From positions 949,814-1,013,813 of the forward strand of contig JACAXG010000075.1 of assembly GCA_018881555.1 (NCBI GenBank): 64,000 bases of DNA, written 5' to 3'. A program made the translations under genes and the position numbers. Of this stretch, positions 1 to 10,404 are shown piece after piece. This DNA comes from Amblyornis subalaris. Lineage: Eukaryota > Chordata > Aves > Passeriformes > Ptilonorhynchidae. The notes under the pieces are model-generated. The model ran no database searches. It saw only the letters and a program-made list of their open reading frames with translations, and was not told the DNA's origin. Within the stretch, counting starts at the first letter, position 1; each line of letters starts with the position of its first letter.

Positions 1-1158
1 GAAACATGGAGCTGGTGCAGTCTGTAATGCATCTCATTAAGGACATTAATAACCTGTGTTCCACTGAAAGGTCAGCACAGTGTTGGGGGGAGTTTGCCTT
101 TTTGTCCTTAATCACTTCATTTAAAGCAGCAGAGCCAACTTTAAACTCGAAAGTAGCTCACCTGCTGTAACTCCAGGTAAGCTGATTACCTGCCATGTTC
201 TGCTCAGGGGTGAGCCAGAGGGTCACAGCCCAAACTTGCTGTGTGGGCAAGATTCAGGGTCAGGTTTGATGATGCTGGAAGCTCCTAATCCAGTTTTAAG
301 ATGATTTCTGCCAGCCCAGGCCAAAATTTCTCCATCACTACCTGGTGTGGCTGAAGGGAAGGACAACCAGGGCAAACCTGAGGGTTCAGGGGATGTCTGA
401 CAGCCCTGATGTGTCTGTGGGCACCACCCCAGTGTTTCCTACCGACTGGATCCCATAAGGGCCTCCTCAGGATCCTCCATGTGGTGCTCACCCATGGAGC
501 CAAAACCCTCTGGAAAACGAGCAGCATTTCAAAAGTGGGAAAGGAGGAATAGACGTGAAAGGGATAACCAACCTGGCAAGGCTTGAAAGGCTACTGGGCT
601 TATCTTTGTTATTCAAAATCACTGGAAGAATGTCCTAAGAAGTGCATTAATTTCTGATTAGTGAGATTAGGAAACAGAAGAATCTCTCCATAAACAGAAA
701 TTTCTGTTTATCCCTAGGGATAACATCCCAGACATCTCTCTCCTTGTGCATTTACCTTAAGGCCAGTAAAAATGGTGTCTACATCTAAAAATTAAACAGA
801 CCCACACCACACTTTGTTGTACTTTGCACTTATCAACTGCAGCCTGCACGTTCTTACCTCATATTGGAGAATCTACTACAAATCTCACCAGATCAATATC
901 ATTAACAGTGATTCTCAGAAATAAACAGATGAAGCAGCTCCAAGCTGGAAAGACCTTTGCTGCTGATTTACCTGCACAGGCCCTCCCCTTTGGGCTGCAT
1001 CACTCCTGCTTAGGGCAAACCTTTGCATTCAGTGACCCTGCACAAAACTGGTACGAGGTGTCTCTGAACAAAGCATCTCAGCTCTGCACTGAGCAGTAAG
1101 AACCAAACCAATTATTTATAAGAGTCTGACCAAAGGAGAAAGGTTAAAGGGCTCTTAC
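1..1158 (-). other. AATF: AATF intron 4 (partial)
   Basis: The stretch left of exon 4 shows no frame resembling the next AATF exon, which should begin with a segment like SHKALKALLRSL. It is therefore read as intron continuing past the left edge. It carries one member of a duplicated ~117-bp segment (973-1090). Confidence 0.7.
973..1090. repeat. Direct repeat copy A, AATF intron 4
   Basis: The segment is clearly similar to 1369-1485: both contain GGCCCTC, CTTTGGGCTGCAT, CTCCTGCT(T/C)AGGGCA, a short CACTGACC-like stretch and (G)ACAAAGCA(T/G)CTC in the same order and orientation. The two copies flank AATF exon 4. I do not recognise the family; it could be an old transposable element or a local segmental duplication. 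Confidence 0.75.
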
Positions 1159-1296
1159 AGTTCTCCACAGCGTTGTCAAAGTCCTGGCCCCCCTCCTTCC
1201 TGAACCTGGGGTAAGTGTCTGGCTGGGGGAGCCTGTTGGCTGTCATGAGCACCTTCTGCATCTTGATCCTCCCTTCCATCAGCTGATCCCACAGGG
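1159..1296 (-). CDS. AATF: AATF coding exon 4
   Basis: This 138-nt exon was found by reading the reverse strand; it has no start codon of its own. It encodes [14 protein letters not shown], then a stretch ending DFDNAVEN. This is the start of the conserved AATF/Che-1 domain. The acceptor lies after TTGTTGTGAAG and the donor is GTAAGAG. Phase 1 on both sides agrees with exon 3 and with the expected serine codon at the start of exon 5, which is outside the window. Confidence 0.94.
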
Positions 1297-4181
1297 CTTC
1301 ACAACAAAAAGGAAATAAAAGAATTAGTCAGCAAGCCAAAGCACTTGTTCCTTGTGAAGGGCCTCACAGCTCAGGCCCTCTCCTTTGGGCTGCATTGCTC
1401 CTGCTCAGGGCAGTCTTTGCAGGCACTGACCAGCACAAAATGGGCACTACAAGTTGTCTCTGGACAAAGCAGCTCGAGTCTATGATCCCAGCTGCAACTC
1501 TGTGACCCACAAATCAAATGAGCCCTTTGCTTTAATAGTTTAAAAGCACAGTCTGCACATGGAGGTTTAATAGTTTAGCAGCTCAGACAGGAAGAAATTG
1601 CATTTTGAGTGTTACACTTTGCATAGAAACAAAGTGATCTCAGCGGGAAGTGCAGAAGTCCCCGTGCCCAGTGGTACCATGAGGATATTCAGCACTGATT
1701 CAGTTAAACCAGTGGATAAACACCCTTCACAACATGAGCTTGTGCAGCAGCAGTGACACCAGCCTGCACAGCAGATTTGGCAGAACATCTGCAAACAGCT
1801 GGGGCTGCTGTAGCAGGCACACGCCGGGTGCTAACAGCATGTTAACATGCTGAGGAGCTTCCTAGCATGGCTGGTTTTACACTGCCAGCAAGGGGACAGG
1901 CCTGGCAAACACACAGCAAACATGCACAAACCTAGCTGGTTCCTCACAGCCTTGCCCTTCTCTACTTCTTCAGACTCCTGTCCCTTGGAGAAGGTCATCA
2001 CCCCCCCATCGTCTTCGCTGTCTTTGGTTTCCTTTCGGTCGTCGTGGGCTTCACTCCCATATTCCTCCTCCTCACTTCCCTCTTCCATGCTGGCATCATC
2101 CTCATCTTCATCTTCATCTTCCCCTTCACAGCTCCCTGCATCATCCATCCCCTCCACAAACTTCTCAAAGTCTGTGATATTCTGGAAGCTGAACTTTGGT
2201 GCCTTGGCCTCGACAGACGGATCCTCCTCTTCATCACCTTCCAAGTCATCCTCCTGCTCACTGCCAGCACTGCTGGGCTCCTCCTTGGCTTTCCTGCCAA
2301 CACTGTCCTCCTCTTCTGAGCCTTCACTCTCACTGTACCAGTCATCTAAGGCTTCTTCAGCCAATAAATAAGAGAAAGAAGTTATTTACTTAGCAGAAAA
2401 ATGTGCCACTTTGCAGTGTTCATCAGCAATAGCTCAGGTTTGGGCAATTTGATGTCCAACTTAATTGTACCTGTTCCTTGCTCTGTAACAGGCCCTAAGG
2501 TTTGTCACGCTCGGTCACATGCTGACATCATGTTTTGTGCAGTCAAGTAAAAAAGGAGGAAAAAGGAGTTTTCTTACCAGATCCTTCTTCAGACAGAGCA
2601 TCTCCCCAGAGCTCTTCCTGCAAAGCTTTCCGAGATGTAGCTTTTCCACTGTACCTTTTATCAGCTTCCAAGAGAGAGGCTGAAGCTCTTTTCCTGATAT
2701 TACCAACAGGCAAAATGTCATCGTTGGTTTCATCCTCAAATCTGTCAATCACTTTGGCAACTGTAGCTGTGGGGGAAAAAAAAGAGGGAAGGGGTGTTTA
2801 AACCGAACTGGATTCCAGTCTAGAAGAACCAACTGCAGGAAGGAGCCACTGGAAGCTCCTCATGCTCTGTAACAACAATGCACTGCANAGGGGAGCTGGG
2901 TGGGAGCAGGAACTCATGCAAGAGTCTGGCCTCTTGCTATACCTACAAGCCAAATAAATACATAAACACTTCAGAAAGGCTCAACAGAGGAAATAATTTC
3001 ACTGTGGTTATCACCCTCCTTCATCCCCATCTTCTCCAGGACACAGAGCAGAGCAGTCCAGCCCAGAGAACACATCCCACCACTCTCCCTCCCTGCTTTC
3101 ATTCATGTGCAAGACACCCTGTGCCAAATTACAGGGTTAGCTTTGTTTGGGCAATCGAGCATTCAAATCGCTGAGTGCTCTTAATGTGTGTTTGGAAATG
3201 TTAATGCCTCACTTGGAGTGTTTGTTTGAGGGGGGGAGCAAAAACCCTCCTGCTCACAATCAAAGCAGCAAAATCTGATCTAAACACAGCCATTCCAGAC
3301 AGCAGAGGATGGAGGGATGCTCGGCACCAAGGAATGGCTGGGCAAGAGGAGCAGAGGCAGACTAGCCTCTGGGATTCAAGGGATCTCCTGCAATTCTCAG
3401 TCTTGGCACCACGACAGAACGAAGTTTTCAGTGAAGCTGTGGCTGCGCCATCCCTGGAAGTGTCCAAGGCCAGGCTGCACGGGGCTTGGAGCAACGCAGG
3501 GGGTGGAAGAAATTATCTTTAAGGTTTCTCCCAACCCACTCTGTGATTCTGGAAGTCTGAAACAAAATTATGGTTTAAAATGGGCCACGGTAACTTCCTC
3601 AGTGGTTACTAAGATATTTCTTATAAGGTACTATTGCTCTCACATAGATTGTACAGAAGAACCAGGCTAAGCCTAACACAGGCCTGATCCCCTGGGTGGC
3701 CCAGATCCCTGAGGGAACTCCGATCCTTGAGTTAACCCCGATCCCTTGGAAATCCCCATCGCTGAGGGCACCCCGACCCCTGACACAGCCCCATCCCTGA
3801 GGTAACCCCGATCGTGGGCGCAACCACGGCCCTGACCCCCCAGGAGGCTCGATCCCCGAGGTGAACTCGATGGCGACGGTAACCCCGCTCCCCGACACAG
3901 CCCCGATCGCTGAGGGAACCCCGGGCCGGGGGCACGGCGGGAGCGCCGCGCTCCGCCCGCAGCTCGGGGCACCGGGGCCGAGCCCCCCCCACGCCGCCAC
4001 GTGCGGCCGCTTCTGCAGCGCCCGGGCCGCCCCCGCCGGCCCCTNCCCGCTCCCGCCGGCCGCGGCGCCAACCCCCCGTGCCCGGCGCTCCCGCACCTTC
4101 CTCCGCGTCGTCCTCGGGGTCCCGCGGGCCGGGCCGGGGGTCGAGCAGCTCCTGCAGCTGCAGAGCCAAGGGCGCCGCCAT
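1159..4181 (-). CDS. AATF: AATF (apoptosis-antagonizing transcription factor, Che-1), 5' part: coding exons 1-4
   Basis: AATF is a nuclear and nucleolar protein that binds RNA polymerase II and RB, and works in small-subunit ribosome assembly (yeast homologue Bfr2). Four minus-strand exons are seen: 4181-4097, 2766-2578, 2354-1932 and 1296-1159. All junctions are GT-AG and every intron is phase 1, so the frame stays open for 278 codons plus one base. The start [16 protein letters not shown] resembles the human N terminus. Next come a conserved VIDRF segment, a serine/alanine SIRK-like stretch (here [17 protein letters not shown]), a long acidic region, and the family segment [14 protein letters not shown]. 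The C-terminal half lies beyond the left edge: no further exon is visible in 1-1158. The neighbour upstream on the same strand is LHX1, as in human. Family identity is very secure; exact splice sites are inferred from consensus and phase. Confidence 0.95.
1369..1485. repeat. Direct repeat copy B, AATF intron 3
   Basis: This is the partner of copy A at 973-1090, in the same orientation about 400 bp away on the other side of exon 4. Divergence is moderate with a few small indels, so the duplication is not recent. Confidence 0.75.
1932..2354 (-). CDS. AATF: AATF coding exon 3 (acidic region)
   Basis: This 423-nt exon encodes about residues 92-232 and is dominated by Glu, Asp and Ser runs, the acidic region typical of AATF. 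Embedded landmarks are [18 protein letters not shown] and [21 protein letters not shown], both recognisable in vertebrate AATF. The acceptor is after GCTGAAG and the donor is AG|GTTTGT. The opposite strand is also open because GAA/GAT-rich sequence reads as Ser/Phe-rich codons; that frame is not a gene. Confidence 0.95.
2578..2766 (-). CDS. AATF: AATF coding exon 2
   Basis: This 189-nt exon enters in phase 1 after a CCCCCACAG acceptor and ends at a GTAAG donor. It encodes residues 29-91, including [12 protein letters not shown] and [17 protein letters not shown], which match the conserved N-terminal block of AATF. The exon closes with an acidic SEEGS stretch that continues into exon 3. Confidence 0.95.
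2767..4096 (-). other. AATF: AATF intron 1
   Basis: This 1330-bp intron lies between exons 1 and 2, with a GTGCGG donor and a pyrimidine-rich CCCCCACAG acceptor. It holds a CR1 3' end near 3439-3551. Its exon-1-proximal 400 bp belong to the promoter CpG island. No other gene is seen in it. Confidence 0.85.
3439..3551 (+). mobile_element. CR1 LINE 3'-end fragment
   Basis: The order GCCATCCCTGGAAGTGTCCAAGGCCAGGCTG, then GGGCTTGGAGCAAC, GGTGGAAGAAATTATCTTTAAGG, CCCAACCCA and a terminal TGTGATTCTGG matches the 3' tail of avian CR1 LINEs. It is 5'-truncated and non-coding, in the opposite orientation to AATF. Confidence 0.85.
4097..4181 (-). CDS. AATF: AATF coding exon 1
   Basis: This exon holds 28 codons plus one base. 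The start codon at 4181-4179 has a good Kozak context (A at -3, G at +4), and the peptide starts [16 protein letters not shown]. The exon ends GAG GAA G before the donor GTGCGG; the split codon joins exon 2 to make alanine, giving [12 protein letters not shown] across the junction. The same start-distance and wording are known from vertebrate AATF. Longer open frames through this area in other phases are GC-rich shadows. Confidence 0.93.
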
Positions 4182-4184
4182 CTT
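4174..4184 (-). promoter_or_regulatory. YY1-type motif across the AATF start codon
   Basis: The minus strand reads AAGATGGCGGC, which equals the YY1 core (AAnATGGCGGC) and includes the AATF ATG. YY1 sites that supply the initiation codon are a known feature of CpG-island housekeeping genes. The site call is motif-based only. Confidence 0.6.
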
Positions 4185-4289
4185 GGGGGGAGCGTGAGGG
4201 AGCGCGGGGCGGGGCCGAGGGGGGCGGGGCTCGCGCGCGGGGGCGGGGCTGGGGCTGGGGCGGGGCGGGGGCGCGCCGGGTCCCGCCCG

Positions 4290-4550
4290 ATCCCGACCGG
4301 GAGCGATCCCGGGAGCCCGCAGGGTCCGACCGGGAGCGATCCCGGCATCCCGCAGGGTCCGACCGGGAGCGATCCCGGCAGCCCGCAGGGTCCGACCGGG
4401 AGCGATCCCGGGAGCCCGCAGGGTCCGACCGGGAGCGATCCCGGGAGCCCGCAGGGTCCGACCGGGAGCGATCGCGGGGTCTCACCGTCATCCAACCGGC
4501 AGCGATCCCGGGATCCCGCAGGGTCCCAATCGGGAGCGATCGCGGGGTCC
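4290..4550. repeat. 33-bp minisatellite upstream of AATF
   Basis: About eight units of 33 bp start at 4290, 4323, 4356, 4389, 4422, 4455 and about 4488 and 4521. The core is GGTCCGACCGGGAGCGATCC followed by CGG(G/C)AGCCCGCAG. Central units are nearly identical and the edges are degenerate. Because 33 is a multiple of three, both strands stay open and give false repeat proteins. Confidence 0.93.
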
Positions 4551-4720
4551 CGCCCGGGACAGCGGGTCCCGGGACGTGGCGAGTGTCACCCCTTGCCCGG
4601 CGGGGTCTGGGCTGGGGTGCACGGCCAGGGGTGATAAAGAGCGATACCCCCCCCCAGAGCCCCCCCGAGCCCCCGCTGCCTCGGCCCCCGCGCCATGAAG
4701 GGGAGATTCCCGGTACTTGT

Positions 4721-6759
4721 GGCCACCGGGGCTGGGAGAATTGGGGTCTCCCGGTACCGGGAGAACGGCAGTACAACAGCAAAGGCCTGTGAAATAATGC
4801 ACAACGTGACAGCTACTGCTTGGAGTCAACGCCGAACTTTTTCAGCCCCTCCAGCTGTGCAGAACTGAATTAATTCTTTCCCCGGCCTGCGAGTTAAACA
4901 TTGTGTGGCCTCTGCTGGAGTCCCTCTTCCAGCAGCGACATCCCAAAGGTTCTCAGGCCAGCCCAAGTCCTCGCACGCAGATGGATCCTTACACCAGAGG
5001 TACACCAGTGAATCCAGGAATTTTGGCTCCCGGGGTCAAACTCTGGCCTAGGAGCAGCAGCCAAGGGATGCAGATGTGACCTGTGGAAAGCGTTCACAGG
5101 GAAAGGTTCCCCTGGCTGTGCCCACTGACAGCCCCTCCCAGCCCCACTCTGGACTGAGGTGGCCCCAAACACTCATGGAATGGCCTGGAATTGGGGAACA
5201 GCAATCGAGGTTGGCACACATTTTGTTAGAAGGGAGCAGGGACCCACATCAGCCTCTCAAATCCGAGTTGCAGATGTAGGACTGAACTTCGGACGCCACA
5301 GCGAGCAGCTCCACGGGGTCAGCCTGGGCTCCAGGATTTGGGATTTTCACAACCAGCGCTGGGATTTCACTTGTGAAGGTACCAGCAGCCGCCTGTGACC
5401 CTGAGCAGGCTGATGCTCACCCCCTTCTTGTCAACACAAGGCTCTTCCCCGCTCCTGATGTGCCTTTAAATGCCCTAAAATGCGTCCCGGGGAGGTTTGT
5501 GCNGCTGGATCCCAGCCCTATCCCAGCCCGCAGCACGGCTCATGCGGGCGCTTCTCCTACAGAGGGCAGAGGAATATCAGGAATTCCCATCGCCTCCAGC
5601 CCGGCCTCCCATCAGCCAAGGAGAAACCTGGCGGGATGAGAGGGAGACGGCTGGAAAAACCCAAACATCTCCCCCCCCCCTTCTCAACCCCGCTGTGACC
5701 CTCCCTGTGAAACCGNGTGGCTTTGGGTACCTTGAAGACAGCAAACAGCTCGATTTCTGACAAACCCAGTCTTTACTGAAAATGCACATTTTCACAGCAA
5801 AACCCCCAAAACCTTAAAATACTCAACAGCATAAAATCCACCTTAATTTTGTAGTTTGTATTTATTTTGTCACTGCTGATGGATGGCTCTGATGCTCTGC
5901 ATAATCGACGATGGGAGGTTGCCTTTGCTCCAGCAATGAGAAATTAAGCACTGATCTTTGTTTACTTATTTATTTTCTAAGACATGGTTTTCTAAAATAG
6001 GAAACCTATAAACCAGGAGATCTGCACAGTGTGTCTTCCCTGTCTGTGCTTCTGGGTTTTCTTTTTTTCCCCTTTGAGTTTGTTGGTATTTTGTTTCCAG
6101 ATGCCACCATAAACAAAGGGAGGAGCCTGGAGAAATAAATCCGTGGGAAATTAAGTAGCAGGAACAAGTGCTTACCTGTGCAGTTACTTGTGAGTAACTA
6201 ACCACTCACACAAGCAAAGAACTAGTGCCAAGAGTCCCCTGCATAATTGCATTTTCAAACCTCTGCACTCTTAGAGTGAAAAAGGGATGTTCTCTAGCCT
6301 CACAAATAATGAATTGCCCTGTTAATGAAGGGAGAGAGGCTTTTAGTGATGGTTAAATAAAACATACCCAGTAGAATTAATAAAAAATACACAGTGAGTT
6401 GCATTAGTCCTCTGGAGTAAAAAATGAGCTTCTTGAAGTCACAGCATTTTTGACACTCAGGCCACTGAGATCAGGATTTCACCCACTGAGACTAATGGGA
6501 CAATTGCTCCATATAAATCCCAAATCCAGCAATGCATTAAAATCCATGTCTATACAGCTGTAAACTCCAGTGGTCCTGGCAGGGCTTCCAGACCTGTTCC
6601 TTTTCTGTCCCACATCCGTCACTCATATCCGTGCAAAACAAAAAGGGTGCTCAGATGTGGGGGGACCCCACATGACTGGGTCACCCCAACCTCACTCCCA
6701 CAGCCACAGNGTCTGTTAATTCCCAATTTTTCATGAGGAGACGCAGTCAATACAAAGCC
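4721..6759. other. Intergenic, no gene seen
   Basis: The sequence is of mixed composition between the AATF promoter and an AT-rich block. Short frames are present but none shows a recognisable domain or splice pattern. The part from about 6230 to 6420 is AT-rich, with several TTAATGA/ATTAATA motifs. Confidence 0.6.
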
Positions 6760-7240
6760 ACATCAAACAGTGAATGCAGCCTATGAAAGTCAAGGATTGT
6801 TAAAATATTTCACCCACAGAGTCGCCTTCTCCGCTGTTTATTCTCTCTGCTCTGCCTTTCACTTAGCAGGGTAATTAAATCCGACTCTCGGGCTGGGTTT
6901 TAATTTCTGGTTCACATGCCCTCCAACCATGCTGCCGTGCTTGGGACTCGTAATCGTGCGGGGGAATTTCTGTACAAAAAATTCATCAATACATTTTCAT
7001 TTCAGATGCTCATGGAAGGCTCTTTACGCCTCACGGTCGGTTCAGTGAAACCCTCGGCCTGTTTAGAAACTCCATCAGCCTCACTGACATAATTTCTTTG
7101 GCATTTTCTCCTCTTAATTTTGCTTTTTTATTTACATGCTTGTTTGCTAAAATGGGAGTAACACCCTAAACACAGAGCAGATAAACAAGAGAGTGTGGAA
7201 TAGGCTGGGTTATAAAAAGGGCTTCCAATTTCTCCCACTC
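6760..7240. promoter_or_regulatory. Candidate conserved non-coding element between LHX1 and AATF
   Basis: This AT-rich, stop-rich block is free of repeats. It holds homeobox-type cores (GGTAATTAAATC, TCTTAATTTTG), a forkhead-like GTTTATT, a CAATACAAAGCC stretch and, at 7211-7219, a plus-strand TATAAAAAG. Composition and motif density suggest an enhancer; conservation has not been tested. Confidence 0.4.
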
Positions 7241-9560
7241 AGCGTCTTTCGCTGCCGCATCCGTGGAGCTCGTCAGCTTTTGGGAAGCTGTCAGATTAGA
7301 TGGAAGCTTTGGCAGGGAAGGACCGTATCATCCTCCCGTGTCTGTATAATTACAGGTTATTAATATGAATCCTTTTTTTCAGAGCCATTCCTTCACTGAA
7401 ACACAGGAATGAAGATCCGTGGTGGAGACGCGGAGCCTCTCGGGCACCACGCAGCTCGTGCACGGCCCCACAGGGGCTGCAGACACCCATTCCAATGGGA
7501 TTCCCATCCAGATCCACAGGAATTACCCACCCTGCAGTCGCCTCTCCCGAATTTAATTGAGTTGCTTTATCAACAGCAAAATTTGACCCATATACAGAGG
7601 GCCTCGTGCTGGCCAAAAATAGCGACGAGCTGGGGCTGATCTTGCCAGCACTTGGGCGAGAAAACGTCATTTTCCAAAGTGACCTTTTTCATTTCAGTCA
7701 TGCTAGTTCATTTAAAATCTTCTTTTTAAATCAGCAACACAATTTATCCATGAAAAAGAAGAGGAAAAAATTGGGGAGAAGCAGAAGAGAGCACATGCAA
7801 ACCCCATCCACTAAAACAAATTACGTAACAGGAAATTTAGAATAGGCACATAAAAAAACTCTCCTTATAAATATTTATTAGTATTTTTCTTCTGTGTTGT
7901 TATTTACTTGAGTACTTCTGATATTTCTAACCCATCCCTCACTCAAAAAACACAATTGTTTTAAAGATTTTATCAACCCTTAATGGTCCCTACNCTGAAA
8001 AACAGAAGGAATAGAGTGTGTCTGAAGAGATCCACAGCCTAAAGATGCTTCCAGCAGATAAAAATTTTAAAGGCCACCCAAAGACAATTTAAAAACTACA
8101 CAAAAACTGGTTTTAGAAGGAGCAAAAAATCTCATTTTCAAGCAAACCACACGTGTGCTGTCCCGTGCACAGACAGAGCAGCACACAGTCTGGAGGTCCT
8201 GAGCACAAGCAAAGTGTGCAAGGCAGNGTCTCCCGTGGGCTTCACTCCCAGAAATTCCCCACAGTCCCTGGGAATGCCTCTTACTGTGACTCTGGGGAAG
8301 CCAGGGGGGTATTTTCAGTCTGTGCTGTTTGACAATTCTCACACTGCTCAGGGACCTCCCGACGAACCCAGGCCAGCCCTGCCCTGCAAACTTNGGCTCC
8401 TTGGTGAGCAGAGCCAAGGATTTCATTCCAAACCACGTGGGATCCCAGCAGCCTCTGTNCGGGGTCAGATTCTGCAGGAAGAGACTTTGTAGTGAAACCA
8501 AGCATGAAAAATATCCCCAATTCTTACAACTGCCAACCCCACGCTCTGAACAGTGCCCAAATGGCACCAGAGCTGAGCTGTTCCTGAATTTGGTGACATT
8601 CTGTAGCAGAAGGTGTAAGAGAGCCCAGTCATCCCCTGGTCCCAGGAGTGTCACCAAGGGATGGTCCCAGAAATAAACCACGAGATTCCAACAAAAGCAA
8701 CAACTGCATCCCAGCCAGTGATCCGTGTGCCAACGGGAACAGCACTGCAGGGACACCCTAAGAACACCCTAAGAATACCCCACAATCCCGGTTCCAGCAA
8801 CCCCAAAGACACGGATTTAGAAACATGGAGGCCACTTCACCACGGGGCCACATTTACTCTTCAATTCCTGCATCACACTTCTGCATTTAAGGAGTGAACC
8901 ACTCTCCAGGCCACACCAATCTCAGCTTTCCAAGCACGAGCCCGCACAGACACAAAGAAAAGACCTTCCAAAACCTGCTCCAGCATCACAATTCCTTGTT
9001 CCCAGCTCACCAGCATATAAGGATATGTATCAATTGTTTAAACACAATAGATGTGAATTTATCTATTGGGATAGAAACAGAAAGGGAGATTGCAAATGCT
9101 TCTATTTCATATTGTAAGAACATGCAAAGCTTAAAGACAACACAGTTATTCAAGACAGAAAAATCCAGACTATGGCAAAAGGAACCATTCCTGAGAGGAC
9201 ACTGCAATATCTGCCACTTCCTAGGATGCCAAAAGTATGTAAATCACCACTGCTATTTTACAGTTATATTTATTTATCAATTTGTATCCTATACCCATCG
9301 CTCAGCACCTGGGTACACGCATTAAAATATTACACATCATTTGTCTACAAATCATCATTTAACTACATCCTTACTCCTGGGATACAGATCTTCCCAAATC
9401 CCCTTCCATGCCCGAGCAAAGGCCTGAGCAAACAGATCCCAGCAGGGCCCGGGGAGGGAGGGAATGGGCAGAGAGGAGCCTGGGCGGGGACAGTTTGGGC
9501 CAAAATCAGGTGTTTGGCCGCCGGAAACTCGCAGCATTTTACAGACACTTTGATCGACCT
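7241..9560. other. Intergenic, no gene seen
   Basis: The ORFs here are short, broken or interrupted by single N bases and lack family signatures. I see no CR1 end, tRNA or other RNA gene. Confidence 0.6.
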
Positions 9561-10260
9561 TCCAAAATGTCCCTCACAAAGAGCAGCTCAGTAGGGATAG
9601 TACTCACAATGTGCGCCTTTTTCCCAGGGACTGGTGCAGGCGTGATACGTGGCTTTGCACGAATCTTCAGCCCGGCACCTTCCAAGGCCGAGGCTCCCCG
9701 GCTGTCCCAGCCCGGGCGAGGGGGCAGCGTCCCCCGGCTGCCCCTCTGCCGGGACACGGCCACGAGGACACGGCACACAGCGGCGGCCAAGGAAGGAGAG
9801 ATCAAAAGAGAGCGATTATTCCCAAAAACACCCGTGGCGTTGCCTGGCACGGACACGGAGCCGGGCCNGAACGCGAAGACGCTCCCAGCAAGCCCGGCCC
9901 GGGAGCACGGGATCCTCGAGGCCTTGTCCCCGGCCCCGCGGCCATTCCGCACGGAGCGCCGCCGGAGTCGATGGAAACGCTCTTGTAAACAAGGACTTAC
10001 AAGGAGCCAACGTGACAATGCTTTCAAAAGGAGTTTTGACTGTGCAATTGTTGCCGGATTAGGGGCTTCAGANGCACCGAACGCGCTCCGGAGGGCCCGG
10101 AATTCAAATCTCCGCAGGGCCGGGGCCTCCGGAGCGGAGCCGAAGGACACGCTCAGCCTCAGGCATGGGAACGGCTCCTGGGCTCCCCCAGACTGGGAAA
10201 AGCCCCCACGGAAGGGATGGGAGCGTCACAAAACGAGGAGCTCCCCTCTCTCCCTTTTGT
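9561..10260. promoter_or_regulatory. Orphan CpG island between LHX1 and AATF
   Basis: CpG-dense sequence, strongest at about 9640-9970 and 10070-10150, is separated by a lower-GC core at about 9975-10060. It lies about 1.6 kb beyond the inferred LHX1 3' end and 5.4 kb upstream of AATF. Open frames exist on both strands (up to 284 codons), but they overlap each other and look composition-driven. It could be an alternative or lncRNA promoter, or a CpG-island enhancer. Confidence 0.55.
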
Positions 10261-10262
10261 AA

Positions 10263-10343
10263 CCTAAACTGACCTAAACCGAGCCTAAGACTGACCTAAA
10301 CTGAGCCTAACCCTGACCTAAACTCAGCCGTATCCTGCCTAAA
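10263..10343. repeat. Degenerate CCTAA-rich tandem repeat
   Basis: CCTAAACTGA-, CCTAAACCGAG- and CCTAACCCTGA-type units are repeated over about 80 bp, with a larger period near 20 bp. It resembles the telomeric hexamer only loosely. Confidence 0.65.
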
Positions 10344-10384
10344 TGAGCACAAAATAAACTGCACAAGGACCTTGTTACCAAATG

Positions 10385-10404
10385 AAAGAAAGAAAGAAAG
10401 AAAG
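10385..10404. repeat. (AAAG)n microsatellite
   Basis: A short run of the GAAA tetranucleotide, about five units. Confidence 0.9.

Larger units (their letters stand above)
3690..4720. promoter_or_regulatory. AATF: CpG island over the AATF promoter and exon 1
   Basis: CpG-dense sequence covers AATF exon 1 and about 500 bp upstream. No TATA box is evident near the start codon, and several GGGCGGGG Sp1-type boxes lie just upstream (about 4200-4270). This fits a broad housekeeping-type promoter. The precise start of transcription is not visible. Confidence 0.8.

Noticed and set aside
1847..2371. Plus-strand 174-codon serine-rich frame
   Set aside because: It is the antisense of the acidic AATF exon 3; Glu/Asp codons read backwards as Ser/Phe.
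3673..4782. Long minus-strand frames (up to 369 codons) with an 11-residue repeat across the AATF promoter
   Set aside because: They are produced by a GC-rich 33-bp minisatellite whose period is a multiple of three. They overlap the true AATF exon 1 in other phases and lack a family signature.
7211..7219. TATA box as proof of a new gene
   Set aside because: A single TATAAAAAG in an AT-rich block is weak evidence; no exon follows it on the plus strand, so only a finding is recorded.
9408..10262. 284-codon plus and 203-codon minus frames in the orphan CpG island
   Set aside because: Overlapping open frames on both strands are typical of stop-poor CpG-rich DNA; no domain, and single N bases interrupt them.
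10263..10343. Interstitial telomere repeat
   Set aside because: Only a few CCCTGA/CCTAAC-like words occur and the units do not hold the TTAGGG hexamer; it is kept only as a degenerate repeat.
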